Assembly: GCF_021458635.1 (NCBI RefSeq)
Contig: NZ_JAIRDQ010000004.1
Coordinates: 186,001 to 250,000 of the forward strand
Length of the DNA stretch: 64,000 bases
From: Bradyrhizobium monzae
GTDB lineage: Bacteria; Pseudomonadota; Alphaproteobacteria; Rhizobiales; Xanthobacteraceae
Reading direction: 5' to 3'
Shown: in pieces, positions 41,030-48,749 of the stretch
Layout of the letters: every line of letters starts with the position of its first letter
Position numbering within the stretch: position 1 is the stretch's first letter
Notes under the pieces: generated by a model
What the model saw: only the letters and a program-made list of their open reading frames with translations
What the model was told of the DNA's origin: nothing
The model's database searches: none
Program-made: the position numbers and the translations under genes

Positions 41030-42652
41030 TCACCCCTTTGCCATCGCGCGATAGTCGAGCCTCCGGTGGAACCAGTATTGGTAGCCTGAGATGTTCTTCT
41101 GCATCGCGACGTTGACGAAGGGCTGGTACAGCGGGATGCGCGGGATGTCGGTGTAGGCGAGATCGACGAAGCCTTTCACGTCGGCATCGTAGGTTGCCAT
41201 GTCGCCGGTCGCGGCCGCGGTCCGCGCGCCGTCGATCAGCTTGTCCATCTCCGCCGACTTGTAGCTCATGGTGTTGAAGACGGAATTGTTGCCGTGATAG
41301 CACCAGTAGAAGAAGTATTCGGGGTAATCGAGCCAGCCCGAAAACACGTTGGTGAAGAGCGGCATCTCCTTCTTGTTCAACTCCGTGCGCCAGTTGGCGC
41401 CGGGCACCTTGTTGATGGTGGTCTTGATGCCGATCTGCGCCAGGCTCTCCTGCACCAGCACGCAGAGCGGCTCGTTGACGCCGGCAAAATTGAGATCGAA
41501 CGAGATCGTGGTCTCGAAGCCGCCGGCGAGGCCCGCTTCCGCCATCAGCGCTTTCGCCTTCTCGATGTCGGTGTTGTATTTGTGCGGCTGCGGCCAGGCG
41601 ACTTCGGTCGGCTTGTCCTTGGGTGCGCCGAACATCGGGTTCGCCAGCCCGAACATCACGGCGTCCATGATCTTCTGATAGGGCAGCGCGTAGGCGACCG
41701 CCTGACGTACCCTGGGATTGTCGAACGGCGGCTTGGTGACGTTCATGCCGATATACTGGATGCCGTTGGAGAACGGCAGCGACACCACGTTGAGCTTGCC
41801 GTTGGCCTTCATCTCCTGGAAATCCTTGTTTGGGAGTTCGTAGGAGACGTCGGCGTCGCCGCGTTCCAGCAGCGCACGGCGGTTGCCGGCCTGCGGCACC
41901 ATGCGCCAGATCACGCGCTTGATCTTCGGCAGCGGACCGCAGATCCAATCCTCGTTGCGCTCCATGATCACTTCGGTGCCGGCGGTCCACTTCGTCACCT
42001 TGTAGGCGCCGGAGCCCGCGGTCTGCTGCTTGGTGAATTCGAGGCCCCAGGGATCCTTCTCGTTGGCGTTCTTCTTGACGAGCTCGGAGTTGACGATGCA
42101 GGGCACGATGACCGCGAGATCGGGGACCGTCAGCCTGTCCTTTTTCAGGAAGTCGACGCGCACGGTATAGTCGTCGATGACGACGAACTGCTCCGGCTTG
42201 GTCAGCGAGCCCGCGCTCATCTGGAAGGTCGGGAAGCCGCCGACGCTGACCGCACGATCGAGCGACCACTTCACGTCCTTGGCGGTGACGGGCGTGCCGT
42301 CGTGGAATTTGGCGTTCTTGCGCAGCTTGAAGGTGACCGACATGTCGTCGATCTTGAACTCCTCGGCGAGCTCGGGCTTGAACTTGTCGCGGTCGTAATA
42401 GGGCACGCCGCCGGGACCGGTCTTCATCTCGTGGCTGATCAGCCGGTCGTAGCAATTCCAGGAGACTTCATAGCCGGGCACGTTGGTGCCGACGCCGTGG
42501 ATGTCGAGATTGTTGGGGCCGCCTTCGGAGACAATCAGCAGCGTCTCCGAGCGCGCATCGGCATGGACCGAGGAGATGACCTGTGGCATCGCCGGAAGCG
42601 CCGCGCCGGCGGCTAATCCGGACACGGATCTGAGGAAATCGCGGCGCTTCAT
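41030..42652 (-). CDS. Oligopeptide-type ABC substrate-binding protein with a Tat signal
   Basis: 540 aa from ATG 42652 (TTGGAG upstream). The N-terminus MKRRDFLRSVSGLAAGAALP has the twin-arginine motif RRDFLRS followed by a hydrophobic stretch and an A-x-A-type site, so it is probably exported folded by Tat. The mature part is SBP family 5 (FKLRKNAKFHDGTPVTAKDVKWSLDRA; NPRVRQAVAYALPYQ). It is the first gene of the eight-gene operon that ends in gntR. The ligand is inferred to be a ureido/biuret-like or amide compound used by AtzE. Confidence 0.92.
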   Translation of the reverse strand: MKRRDFLRSVSGLAAGAALPAMPQVISSVHADARSETLLIVSEGGPNNLDIHGVGTNVPGYEVSWNCYDRLISHEMKTGPGGVPYYDRDKFKPELAEEFKIDDMSVTFKLRKNAKFHDGTPVTAKDVKWSLDRAVSVGGFPTFQMSAGSLTKPEQFVVIDDYTVRVDFLKKDRLTVPDLAVIVPCIVNSELVKKNANEKDPWGLEFTKQQTAGSGAYKVTKWTAGTEVIMERNEDWICGPLPKIKRVIWRMVPQAGNRRALLERGDADVSYELPNKDFQEMKANGKLNVVSLPFSNGIQYIGMNVTKPPFDNPRVRQAVAYALPYQKIMDAVMFGLANPMFGAPKDKPTEVAWPQPHKYNTDIEKAKALMAEAGLAGGFETTISFDLNFAGVNEPLCVLVQESLAQIGIKTTINKVPGANWRTELNKKEMPLFTNVFSGWLDYPEYFFYWCYHGNNSVFNTMSYKSAEMDKLIDGARTAAATGDMATYDADVKGFVDLAYTDIPRIPLYQPFVNVAMQKNISGYQYWFHRRLDYRAMAKG

Positions 42653-42799
42653 GAGGATGCTCCAACTCAAAAAGTTTCTGGTTGGAACTGGATTCGCAAG
42701 GTTCGTGCCAAGGCTTAACGAGATGGCGGCCGCGCTTTAATGCATTGATATCACAAGAAAATTATGGAGGTAGGCACCGAGACGCCAACGCTCAGATCT

Positions 42800-42815
42800 T
42801 ATGCATTGCATACAA
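42800..42815. promoter_or_regulatory. Candidate GntR/FCD operator
   Basis: TATGCATTGCATA (42800-42812) is an exact 13-bp odd palindrome overlapping TTGCATACAA (42806-42815), which matches the TTG-N4-CAA dyad common for FadR/FCD regulators. It lies about 150 bp upstream of the binding-protein start. A second AATGCATT occurs near 42739. It is the most likely site for the operon-encoded GntR protein. Confidence 0.45.
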
Positions 42816-42929
42816 AGAGCGGCATTTGCTTATTAGATAGACAGATATGAGCAGTGGCTTATTAAATGTGCGCAGCGGAGCTACGACCTCCGCGAGCTAT
42901 CGAGAGGGTGAAAGTTCGCCCCTCAAACT

Positions 42930-43009
42930 CGTCATTGCGAGCGCAGCGAAGCTATCCAGAGTCTTTCCGCTGAGGCGGTCTGGATTGCTTCGCTGCGCTC
43001 GCAATGACG
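42930..43009. repeat. Dispersed palindromic repeat, family A copy 3
   Basis: 80-bp inverted repeat with CGTCATTGCGAG ... CTCGCAATGACG-type ends and the inner ATCCAGA / TCTGGAT pair, as in the copies at 5355 and 23164. It ends 13 bp before the stop of the phosphotransferase gene. Confidence 0.85.
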
Positions 43010-43022
43010 GCTGATGGAGCGA

Positions 43023-43988
43023 TCACTCCGCCCAGATCAACTCCTGAAGGTCGACCAGATCGTCCACCTTGTCCTGCCAGCCCTCGATACAGATGTGGCT
43101 GTTGAGGTCGCTGGCCTGGTGCAGCAGCATCAGGGCCATCAGGCGCCGCTTCAGCGCGTGGTCCGGCTTCTCATAGCCAAAGCCTTCGAGCAGGCCGCGC
43201 ACCCTCCCCGGCCGGCCCGCCGACATGAAGGCGCTCGGGCCGAGCAGATCGTAATCGCGCCAGCCCGCCCGGACGTCGCCGAAGTCGAACAGGCCGGCGA
43301 GCGACCAGTCGCCGTCATGGCAGGCGAGCAAAAAATTCTCCGGAATGTATTCGCCGATCAGGATCACCGGCGGCGCGTCCATCGGAATCAGCGTCGCGGC
43401 ATCACGCAGGAGATCGTCGAGGCCGGCCAGGAATTTCGGTGCGAGGCCGAGACGTTCGTGCCGCGCGCGGCATCCCTGCATCTGTGCGCGCATGAACGCA
43501 TCCCAGCGCGGCTCGATGTGCGCGAGCGGGCCGAGCGGCACGCGCTGCACGGCGGCAATGGTCTCGCCGATCTGACGCAGCACGCGCTCCTTCTGCACTT
43601 CCGGCAATGACGGCCAGACCTCCGAGCCGAGCGTGCCGGCGAGGCGCGTCATGATCAGATAAGGCCAGCCATCGCGCATCCCCTCCGCGACGATTTTGGG
43701 GATCGGCAGATATAGCCGGTTCTCGAGCTGCATCAGCGAACCGCGCTCGGAGACGAATTGCGCGCGCAGCAGTGGCGGAAAGATTTTCAGGATCAGCTTG
43801 CCACTCAGCCCGACCACGAGATTGGTGCCGGTTGCAAACACATGCGGCGCGCTGACATCGAGACCGTGGCCGCGCGCGATGTCGAGCGCGATCGGCAGCC
43901 ATTGCGGCGGGTTGGAACGCCAGGCGCGAAAGGCCTGTGCGTCGGCGAAGTGAGGAAGAGTCATCGGCATCGCAATCTTGATGGACAT
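43023..43988 (-). CDS. Aminoglycoside-phosphotransferase-like kinase family protein
   Basis: 321-aa protein with the APH/protein-kinase-like fold. The N-lobe has a nucleotide-binding lysine candidate (Lys68 in GKLILKIF); the C-lobe has the metal-binding FDFGDVRAGWRDYDL (235-249). The catalytic loop, normally HGDLHxxN, reads IGEYIPEN (211-218), so His and the catalytic Asp are replaced by Ile and Glu. It may use an altered mechanism, as in the hygromycin-kinase-like branch, or have another substrate. No resistance role should be assumed. It stands alone between repeats. ATGs at 43988 and 43970 are both possible starts. Confidence 0.75.
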   Translation of the reverse strand: MSIKIAMPMTLPHFADAQAFRAWRSNPPQWLPIALDIARGHGLDVSAPHVFATGTNLVVGLSGKLILKIFPPLLRAQFVSERGSLMQLENRLYLPIPKIVAEGMRDGWPYLIMTRLAGTLGSEVWPSLPEVQKERVLRQIGETIAAVQRVPLGPLAHIEPRWDAFMRAQMQGCRARHERLGLAPKFLAGLDDLLRDAATLIPMDAPPVILIGEYIPENFLLACHDGDWSLAGLFDFGDVRAGWRDYDLLGPSAFMSAGRPGRVRGLLEGFGYEKPDHALKRRLMALMLLHQASDLNSHICIEGWQDKVDDLVDLQELIWAE

Positions 43989-43995
43989 TTGAGTT

Positions 43996-44080
43996 CGTCA
44001 TGCCCGGCCTTGTCCCGGGCATCCACGTTCTTCGCGCTGCGGTCAAGGCGTGGATGGCCGGGACAAGCCCGGGCATGACG
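43996..44080. repeat. Dispersed palindromic repeat, family C copy 1
   Basis: 85-bp inverted repeat CGTCATGCCCGG...ATCCACG / CGTGGAT...CCGGGCATGACG, with the conserved GGGACAAGCCCGG core. A second copy lies at 54797-54882. Confidence 0.85.
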
Positions 44081-44123
44081 CTGTGGAAAGGTCGTGGGCT
44101 CTAACGCCGAGCTTCCATCCCCG

Positions 44124-45449
44124 CTACCGCTCCGGGCTCGCGCGTTCGAACTGGCGCAGCAGCTTGTTGCCGCGCTCGACTGCGGCATCGAGCGCGACTT
44201 GCGCGCTCTTCTGGCCGGAGAAGGCCTGCTCGAGCTCCTCCTCGATCGTGCCGCGGATCAGGTTGAAGGAGCCGAGCCTTATGCCTTTCGAATTCTCGGT
44301 CGGCGGATGCAACGTAATCTCCTCGAACGAGATCGCCGAACCCGGATTGCGCTCGTAAAAGCCCTGCGCGCGCGTCAGCTCGAAAGAAGCGCGGGTGATC
44401 GGCAAATAACCGGTGTTCTGATGCCAGGCGGCCTGCACGCCGGGCTGCGACAGATAGGCGAAGAACCGCGCCACGCCCTTGTATTCCTCGCGCGGCCGGT
44501 CGCGCAGCACCCACAGCGTGGCGCCGCCGATGATCGAATTCTGCGGTGCGCCTTTCACGTCGGGCCAATACGGCATCATGCCGTAGCCGATCTCGAACTT
44601 CGAATTGGCCTTGAAGTCGGCGCGCGTCGCCGAGGAGCCGATGAAGATGCCGCATTCGCCGTTCTGGAAGCGCGGCTCGGCCGACTGGCCACGGCCGCTA
44701 TAGTCGAACAACTTTGTCCTCTGCCATTCGGCGAGCTGCGCAATGTGCTTGACCACGACCGGGTTGTTGATGGTCAATTCCGCATCGAGGCCGGCAAAGC
44801 CATTCGCGCGCGTCGCCAGCGGCAGATTGTGAAACGCCGATAAGTTCTCGACGTTGATCCAGGACGGCCAGGACGTGGTGAAGCCGCAAACGGCGCCGCG
44901 GTCGCGCAGGCGCTTTGCAGCGGCGCCCAGCTCGGGCCAGGTCTTCGGCGGCGTCTCCGGATCGAGGCCGGCGTCGCGGAACATGGTCTTGTTGTAATAG
45001 AGGATCGGCGTCGACGAGTTGAACGGGAACGACAGCAGATTGCCGGCGGCGTCGGTATAATAGCCGGAGACCGCCGGAAGATAGTCGTTGAGCGAGAACG
45101 GCTCGCCCATGTCGCGCATCATGCTGTAGACCGGATAGATCGCGCCCTTGGCCGCGGTCATCGTTGCCGTTGCGACCTCGTTGACCTGGACGATCGCGGG
45201 CTGGCTGCGGGAGCGGAAGGCGAAGATCGCGGCCGTCACCGTCTCGGTGTAATTGCCCTTGTAGGTCGGCACCACCCGGTAATCGGACTGCGAGGCGTTG
45301 AAATCGGAAGCGAGCTTTTCGAGCTGCTTGCCGAGCTCGCCCGACATGGCGTGCCACCACGCGATGTCGGTGGCGGCGCGCGCTTCGCAGCTCAAGGCGA
45401 AGGCCAAAGTGGCGGCGGCGACCTGCAAAAGGCGCAATGCTGAAGTCAC
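44124..45449 (-). CDS. ugpB: Orphan sn-glycerol-3-phosphate-type ABC substrate-binding protein
   Basis: 441 aa from GTG 45449 (GGGAAGAG upstream). A Sec signal (ALRLLQVAAATLAFALSCEA) is followed by DIAWWHAMSGELGKQLEKLA, YRVVPTYKGNYTETVTAAI and QVNEVATATMTAAKGAIYPV, which closely follow UgpB. UgpB delivers glycerol-3-phosphate or its diesters to the UgpAEC importer. The partner genes ugpA, ugpE and ugpC are not in the window, so it must use a transporter encoded elsewhere or bind another ligand. Confidence 0.88.
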   Translation of the reverse strand: MTSALRLLQVAAATLAFALSCEARAATDIAWWHAMSGELGKQLEKLASDFNASQSDYRVVPTYKGNYTETVTAAIFAFRSRSQPAIVQVNEVATATMTAAKGAIYPVYSMMRDMGEPFSLNDYLPAVSGYYTDAAGNLLSFPFNSSTPILYYNKTMFRDAGLDPETPPKTWPELGAAAKRLRDRGAVCGFTTSWPSWINVENLSAFHNLPLATRANGFAGLDAELTINNPVVVKHIAQLAEWQRTKLFDYSGRGQSAEPRFQNGECGIFIGSSATRADFKANSKFEIGYGMMPYWPDVKGAPQNSIIGGATLWVLRDRPREEYKGVARFFAYLSQPGVQAAWHQNTGYLPITRASFELTRAQGFYERNPGSAISFEEITLHPPTENSKGIRLGSFNLIRGTIEEELEQAFSGQKSAQVALDAAVERGNKLLRQFERASPER

Positions 45450-45668
45450 GATGGCTCTTCCCGGATCAAGCGGCAAAAGGCGACTATACTCTGCTCAAGG
45501 CTATACCCTGCTTAAGGCGCGGCCCTTGGCGTTTCAACCGGGAATGAAGACGGGCTGCGCCGCACAATCGCCCAGCCGGCCCCGGCGGGATGGCCATCTC
45601 TCTACCATCTGCTAGATTGCTTTGAACCTTTTGGTCCCGCCATAGACTCCATCTCCGAGGGGTTGAGT

Positions 45669-46664
45669 GTGCCAGTGCTGAACCGTGCCGAACTCTCACG
45701 GGCCGGGGTGATCTTCGTCGCGCTTCTGTTCGCCATCTGCGCGACGGGCGCTGCTGCGCGTGAATTCCGCGCCGCCGACACCCAGACCGAGGACTACCCG
45801 ACCGTCCAGGCGCTGCGCTACATGGGCGCGCTGATCGCCGAGCGCACCGGCGGCCGGCACGAGATCAAGGTGTTTCACTCCCGCCAGCTCGGCGAGGAGA
45901 AGGAGACGATCGAGCAGACCCGCGCCGGCGCGATCGACCTCAACCGGACCAATGTGGCCCTGATCGGCAATTTCGTCCCGGCGATGAACGTGCTCGCCAT
46001 GCCGTTCCTGTTCCGGTCCATCGAGCACATGCAGAAGGTGCTGGACGGACCGATCGGCAACGAGATCTTGGGCAGCTTCGAGCCCTACGGCTTCGTCGGA
46101 CTGGCCTTCTACGATTCCGGGGCACGCTCGATCTACAATGCGGACCGCCCCGTGAAGCGCATCGCCGATCTCAAGGGGTTGCGGATCCGGGTGCAGCAGT
46201 CGGAGTTGATGAGCCAGATGATCCGCTCGCTCGGCGCCGAGCCGGTCGAATTGCCCTATGGGCAGGTGCTCACGGGGCTCGCGACCCATCTGATCGACGG
46301 CGCCGAAAACAACTGGCCATCCTTCGTGACGACAGACCATTACAAATATGCCGGCTACTACACCCTGACCGAGCACACGATGAGCCCGGAGGTGCTGGTG
46401 ATCTCGCTCAAGGCCTGGCGCAGCCTGTCGGCCGACGACCAGCAGATTTTCCGTGAGGCCGCGTTGCGCTCCAGCCAGTTCATGCGCGAGAAGTGGCGCG
46501 ACCTCGAGGAGCAGTCGCAGCACAAGGCGGAGGCCGCCGGCATCACCGTTGTCAAGGATCTCGACCGCAAGCCGTTCGAGGACGCGATGGCGCCGATCTA
46601 CGCCAAGGCCGCGAAGGATCCCGCCGCGGCCGCGCTGATCGAACGCATTCGAAAGGTGGAGTGA
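45669..46664 (+). CDS. TRAP-transporter-type substrate-binding protein (DctP family), sensor-linked
   Basis: 331 aa from GTG 45669, 8 nt after GAGGGG; a TTG at 45663 is too close to that site. After a signal peptide (LLFAICATGAAA) it has FRAADTQTEDYPTVQALRYM, the DctP hallmark KGLRIRVQQSELMSQMIRSLGAEPVELPY (in two blocks) and GAENNWPSF. It starts a four-gene signalling operon and is followed 6 nt later by a histidine kinase; no DctQ or DctM permease genes are present. It therefore probably acts as a periplasmic ligand sensor for the kinase rather than in transport. Confidence 0.9.
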   Translation: MPVLNRAELSRAGVIFVALLFAICATGAAAREFRAADTQTEDYPTVQALRYMGALIAERTGGRHEIKVFHSRQLGEEKETIEQTRAGAIDLNRTNVALIGNFVPAMNVLAMPFLFRSIEHMQKVLDGPIGNEILGSFEPYGFVGLAFYDSGARSIYNADRPVKRIADLKGLRIRVQQSELMSQMIRSLGAEPVELPYGQVLTGLATHLIDGAENNWPSFVTTDHYKYAGYYTLTEHTMSPEVLVISLKAWRSLSADDQQIFREAALRSSQFMREKWRDLEEQSQHKAEAAGITVVKDLDRKPFEDAMAPIYAKAAKDPAAAALIERIRKVE

Positions 46665-46670
46665 GGCCGC

Positions 46671-48749
46671 TTGATCGCGCCCGGACACAGCGAGTTCGCA
46701 GAGCGGCCGCCCGGCGCGATCGGGCGGATGCGCGCGCGGCTCGTCGGAGCGCTGCGGGCGGTGCCGATCCGCTGGCGCATCCTGTCGATCGCGGCGCTGA
46801 ACTCCGCCGTGGTGGTCGTGCTGGTGGCGATGATCTGGAACGGCGCGCAGGTCCTGGGCTCGGCCTGGGACGACGTCCGCCAGGTGCGCGAATCCGACCG
46901 GATCCTGGCGTTGCTCGAGAGCGAGACCGGGCGCCTGCAGAACCTGATCCACCGCTACATCAACCAGCCGAGCCCGGACCTGTTCGCCGAGATCCTGCTG
47001 CTGCGCGAGGCCGTGCTCGGCACGCTGACCGACCGCGCCGCCAAGGACCCGATGCTGGCAGGCTCGGTCGAGGAGCTGGAGCGCACCACCGACCGCTTCC
47101 TCAACGGCTTTGGCGAGCTGCGCAGCGTGCAGGCGACCATCGCCAGGACCTATGAGGAGCAGGTGCAGGGCCCGGCCAAGGACATGGCGGGCCTGTACTC
47201 CATCATCGAGGGCGCAACCGGCCATCGCGACGCGCTGATCTGGCCCTCGCTCGGCAAGTCGCGCGAGGCCTTCACCGCGATGCTGGTCGCGGCCAATTCC
47301 TACTATCTGTCGCTGTCGCCCGGCGCCGCCGACGACGCGCGCCGCAACACCGAGACGATCGAGAAGACCATTCCGGTCATGATCGATCTCGCCGACAACG
47401 ATCTGCAGCGCATGGCGTTGCAGAAGCTCGGTGCCCGCACCATGGCGCTGCGCGAGGGCTTTGCAAAACTCAGCGAGCAACTGACCAACCGCACTGAGTT
47501 GCTGCGCAACACTATCGACGCCAGCCAGGCCGAGGCGATCGGCGCCATCGACGATCTCTCGACGAAAATGCGCCACCGCGAGCAGAAGGCGCAGGAAACG
47601 TTTGACCGCACGCTGGCGGATATCTCGCGACGGGTGCTGTCGATCGCGGTGATCTTCCTCGGCATCATCCTCTCCGCCGGCGTCTTGATCGCGCTGTCGA
47701 TCCGGCTGCCGCTGCAGCAGATCATGGCGGCGATGCGCGCGATCACGCTCGGCGATCTCGGCCGCGAGGTGCAGGGCACCAAGGCCCGCGACGAGGTCGG
47801 CGCCATGGCGCGCGCGGTGGAGGTGTTCCGCGAGAACGCGATCGCCAAGCGCGAGACCGAGGACGAGCTGCGGGCGTCGAAGGAAAAGGCCGAGAGCGCG
47901 CTGCTCGAGCTCAACGCCGCGCAGCAGAATCTGATCGATGCCGAGCGGCTCGCAGCGCTCGGCGGACTCGTCGCCGGCGTCGCCCATGAGGTCAACAACC
48001 CCATCGGCATCAGCCTGACCGTGGCCTCGAGTTTTGCGCGGCGCAGCGAGATCTTCGAGGCCCAGCTCAAGGGCGACGGCGGCTTGCGCCGCTCGCAGCT
48101 CGACGAGTTCGTGCAGTCCTCGCGCGACGCCTCGCAGCAGCTGGTCGCCAACCTCACCCGCGCCGGCGAGCTGATCCAGTCGTTCAAACAGGTCGCGGTC
48201 GACCGCTCCCATGCCGAGCGCCGGCAATTCTCGTTGAGCGAAGCGACCGACCAGATCATTGCGAGCTTGAGGCCCGTGCTGAAGCGCTCGCCGATCACGC
48301 TCCAGGTCGACGTGCCCGAAGGGCTCCTGCTCGACGGCTATCCGGGCTCCTACGGCCAGATCCTGACCAATCTGTTCCTCAACGCCGCCAACCACGCCTT
48401 TGCCGACGGCCGCGCCGGCACCATCACGATCTCGGCGCGGCCGCGCGGCACCGACGACATCGAGATCATCTTCGCCGACGACGGGGCCGGCATGACCCCC
48501 GACGTGCAGCGCCAGGCCTTTGACCCATTCTTTACCACTCGGCGCAATGAAGGTGGCACGGGACTGGGCTTGCATATCGTCTATAACCTCGTCACCCAGC
48601 AGCTCGGCGGCCGGATGATGCTGGAATCCAAGCTGGGACAAGGCACTACTTTTCGGATTATCATGCCGCGGATCGCCAAGGGCGGCGCGCAGAGCACAGA
48701 AAGTGACGGGACTTCGCAATGGCCGAACAGGACGATGTCCTCCACCTGA
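46671..48749 (+). CDS. Membrane sensor histidine kinase with HAMP domain
   Basis: 692 aa from TTG 46671 (GGAGTGAGG upstream; ATG 46728 is an alternative). Domains in order: TM1 at about 38-58; a helical periplasmic sensor region of about 260 residues; TM2 at about 323-345; HAMP (LQQIMAAMRAITLGDLGREV); a coiled coil; a HisKA-type dimerisation helix with phospho-acceptor His439 (AGVAHEVNNPIG); and HATPase with N-box NLFLNAANHA, G1 DDGAGMTP and G2 GGTGLGLHI. It should read the adjacent DctP-type protein in the periplasm. Its 3' end overlaps the hybrid gene by 31 nt. Confidence 0.9.
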   Translation: MIAPGHSEFAERPPGAIGRMRARLVGALRAVPIRWRILSIAALNSAVVVVLVAMIWNGAQVLGSAWDDVRQVRESDRILALLESETGRLQNLIHRYINQPSPDLFAEILLLREAVLGTLTDRAAKDPMLAGSVEELERTTDRFLNGFGELRSVQATIARTYEEQVQGPAKDMAGLYSIIEGATGHRDALIWPSLGKSREAFTAMLVAANSYYLSLSPGAADDARRNTETIEKTIPVMIDLADNDLQRMALQKLGARTMALREGFAKLSEQLTNRTELLRNTIDASQAEAIGAIDDLSTKMRHREQKAQETFDRTLADISRRVLSIAVIFLGIILSAGVLIALSIRLPLQQIMAAMRAITLGDLGREVQGTKARDEVGAMARAVEVFRENAIAKRETEDELRASKEKAESALLELNAAQQNLIDAERLAALGGLVAGVAHEVNNPIGISLTVASSFARRSEIFEAQLKGDGGLRRSQLDEFVQSSRDASQQLVANLTRAGELIQSFKQVAVDRSHAERRQFSLSEATDQIIASLRPVLKRSPITLQVDVPEGLLLDGYPGSYGQILTNLFLNAANHAFADGRAGTITISARPRGTDDIEIIFADDGAGMTPDVQRQAFDPFFTTRRNEGGTGLGLHIVYNLVTQQLGGRMMLESKLGQGTTFRIIMPRIAKGGAQSTESDGTSQWPNRTMSST

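Larger units (their letters stand above)
42653..43022. other. Promoter region of the transporter-atzGEH operon and intergenic repeat
   Basis: 370 bp without a gene. The first 220 bp are notably AT-rich for this genome (TTATTAGATAGACAGATATG, TTATTAAATG), as expected of a regulated promoter region. The last part is the family A repeat at 42930-43009. Confidence 0.6.

Noticed and set aside
43023..43988. Antibiotic-resistance gene call for the phosphotransferase
   Set aside because: Only the fold is supported; the catalytic HGD motif is altered and there is no mobile or resistance context.
45696..48719. 1007-codon open frame on the minus strand opposite the DctP-type and histidine kinase genes
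   Set aside because: It is a mirror frame produced by strong GC bias at codon position 3 of the real plus-strand genes; its translation is Arg/Gly/His-rich low complexity with no domain.
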